Assembly (NCBI GenBank): GCA_003563915.1
Contig: PWTE01000071.1
Span: 24,593-88,592 of the forward strand
Direction of reading: 5' to 3'
Source: Nitriliruptoraceae bacterium
Lineage (GTDB): Bacteria; Actinomycetota; Nitriliruptoria; Nitriliruptorales; Nitriliruptoraceae
DNA: 64,000 nucleotides
Shown: in pieces, positions 63,522-64,000 of the stretch
How positions within the stretch are numbered: the first letter of the stretch is position 1
Layout: the number at the start of each line of letters is the position of its first letter
Program-made: the position numbers and the translations under genes
The notes under the pieces: model-generated
Told to the model about the DNA's origin: nothing
The model's database searches: none
What the model saw: the letters and a program-made list of their open reading frames with translations, nothing else

Positions 63522-64000
63522 CCCAGACCTTCCCTCGGGGCAGAGTGAGACGGTAGAGGGACCGGTTCAGTTCCCCGACGACAACGACGGGCCCCGACCG
63601 GGGCGCTTACCGCAGCGTCGCCTTCAGCAGCCGCCACTCGGCAGGTGCGACCTCCCTACTCGCGACGCAACGGGCGTTGCGCACACCCGGTCTCCACGAT
63701 GCAGGAAGGACGGGGTTTCTCTCGCAGAAGTTGCCTGACAAGCGCATTCTCTGTACGAAAGTTGCGCGCGGTCAGCGGCCTGAGTGATTTCCGTCCGCAG
63801 CCGTCGCCGCACCCCACCTCCGTGCTGCGGGTGGTTTCTCCTGCTCGCATTGCCTGCCACCGCCTTTTGCGTGACATTGGTAGCCTGGGACCGGCCGTTC
63901 GGGACTGTTTCTCGCATGGATGTTGCTTCGCGTCCCCCACAAGGTGAGCTCACGCAGGTCACACCTTCCAATCGAGCTCACCTGAGTCGCCTCGCGCGCA
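63522..64000. other. Gene-poor, lower-GC end of the window
   Basis: No convincing coding frame. A promoter-like pair TTGCCT (63731-63736) and TACGAA (63754-63759) with a 17-base spacer reads on the plus strand. Near the end lie the perfect palindrome GTGAGCTCAC (63944-63953) and 10-base inverted arms AGGTGAGCTC (63942-63951) and GAGCTCACCT (63974-63983). The composition is clearly less GC-rich than the genes. It may be the upstream region of a gene or RNA beyond the window. Confidence 0.35.

Noticed and set aside
63624..63971. A 115-codon minus-strand frame in the last segment
   Set aside because: Unbiased codon third positions and no ribosome site or family resemblance.

Overview
The window is very GC-rich DNA with many GTG starts, tightly packed genes and frequent 4-base ATGA/GTGA overlaps. 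Several markers point to an actinobacterium: a coproporphyrinogen-oxidase-type HemY, an F420-type luciferase-fold oxidoreductase, a 13E12 (DUF222/HNH) gene with a mycobacterial-type SOS box, KorAB, a FadE5-like acyl-CoA dehydrogenase and an 11-base-spaced PHO box like that of Streptomyces PhoP. A deep-branching, non-model lineage is plausible, but the species cannot be named from this window.

Layout. 1-480 (-): 5' part of glutamine-dependent NAD synthetase. 682-6205 (+): coil-rich YhgE/Pip-like protein, TetR regulator and MMPL/RND transporter in overlapping frames. 6264-9461 (+): hemE, an unknown gene and hemY. 9498-12473: SRAP protein, small membrane protein, GNAT, Lon-N protein and pterin dehydratase. 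12526-17048: two SDRs, matrixin-like protease, alpha/beta hydrolase and CoA-transferase/racemase. 17058-22208: class A PBP, then a FadE5-like dehydrogenase divergent from its probable TetR. 22314-26349: lipoprotein, two CNNM/CorC-type membrane proteins and a hotdog thioesterase. 26441-29906: mug, an unknown gene, ilvD and a second thioesterase. 29935-32908: LLM oxidoreductase, EamA transporter and ROK kinase. 33006-36864: methylsuccinyl-CoA-dehydrogenase-like enzyme and an ABC exporter pair. 36897-39507 (-): cobS, a CobC-like phosphatase and cobT. 39653-45909: 13E12 gene and gltB. 46086-50340: M23 peptidase, korA and korB. 50346-51913: RecB/Cas4-like Fe-S nuclease and HIRAN protein. 51910-56024: VanW protein, second M23 peptidase and an anti-sigma-like protein. 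56069-62101 (-): two nptA-phoU pairs flanking a SulP transporter. 62324-62398: tRNA-Val(CAC). 62961-63521 (-): lipoprotein. The last ~480 bases hold no clear gene.

Most genes are housekeeping: heme, cobalamin lower-ligand assembly, nitrogen assimilation, branched-chain amino acids, acyl-CoA chemistry and cell-wall remodelling. The accessory points of most interest are the phosphate-uptake block (a four-unit PHO box upstream of nptA2, a single nonsense codon in phoU2, and a hairpin-rich 424-base leader before nptA1), the nuclease-HIRAN pair, and the SOS-boxed 13E12 gene whose HNH domain looks decayed and whose end runs into gltB. All statements come from reading sequence and translations; no database search was run.
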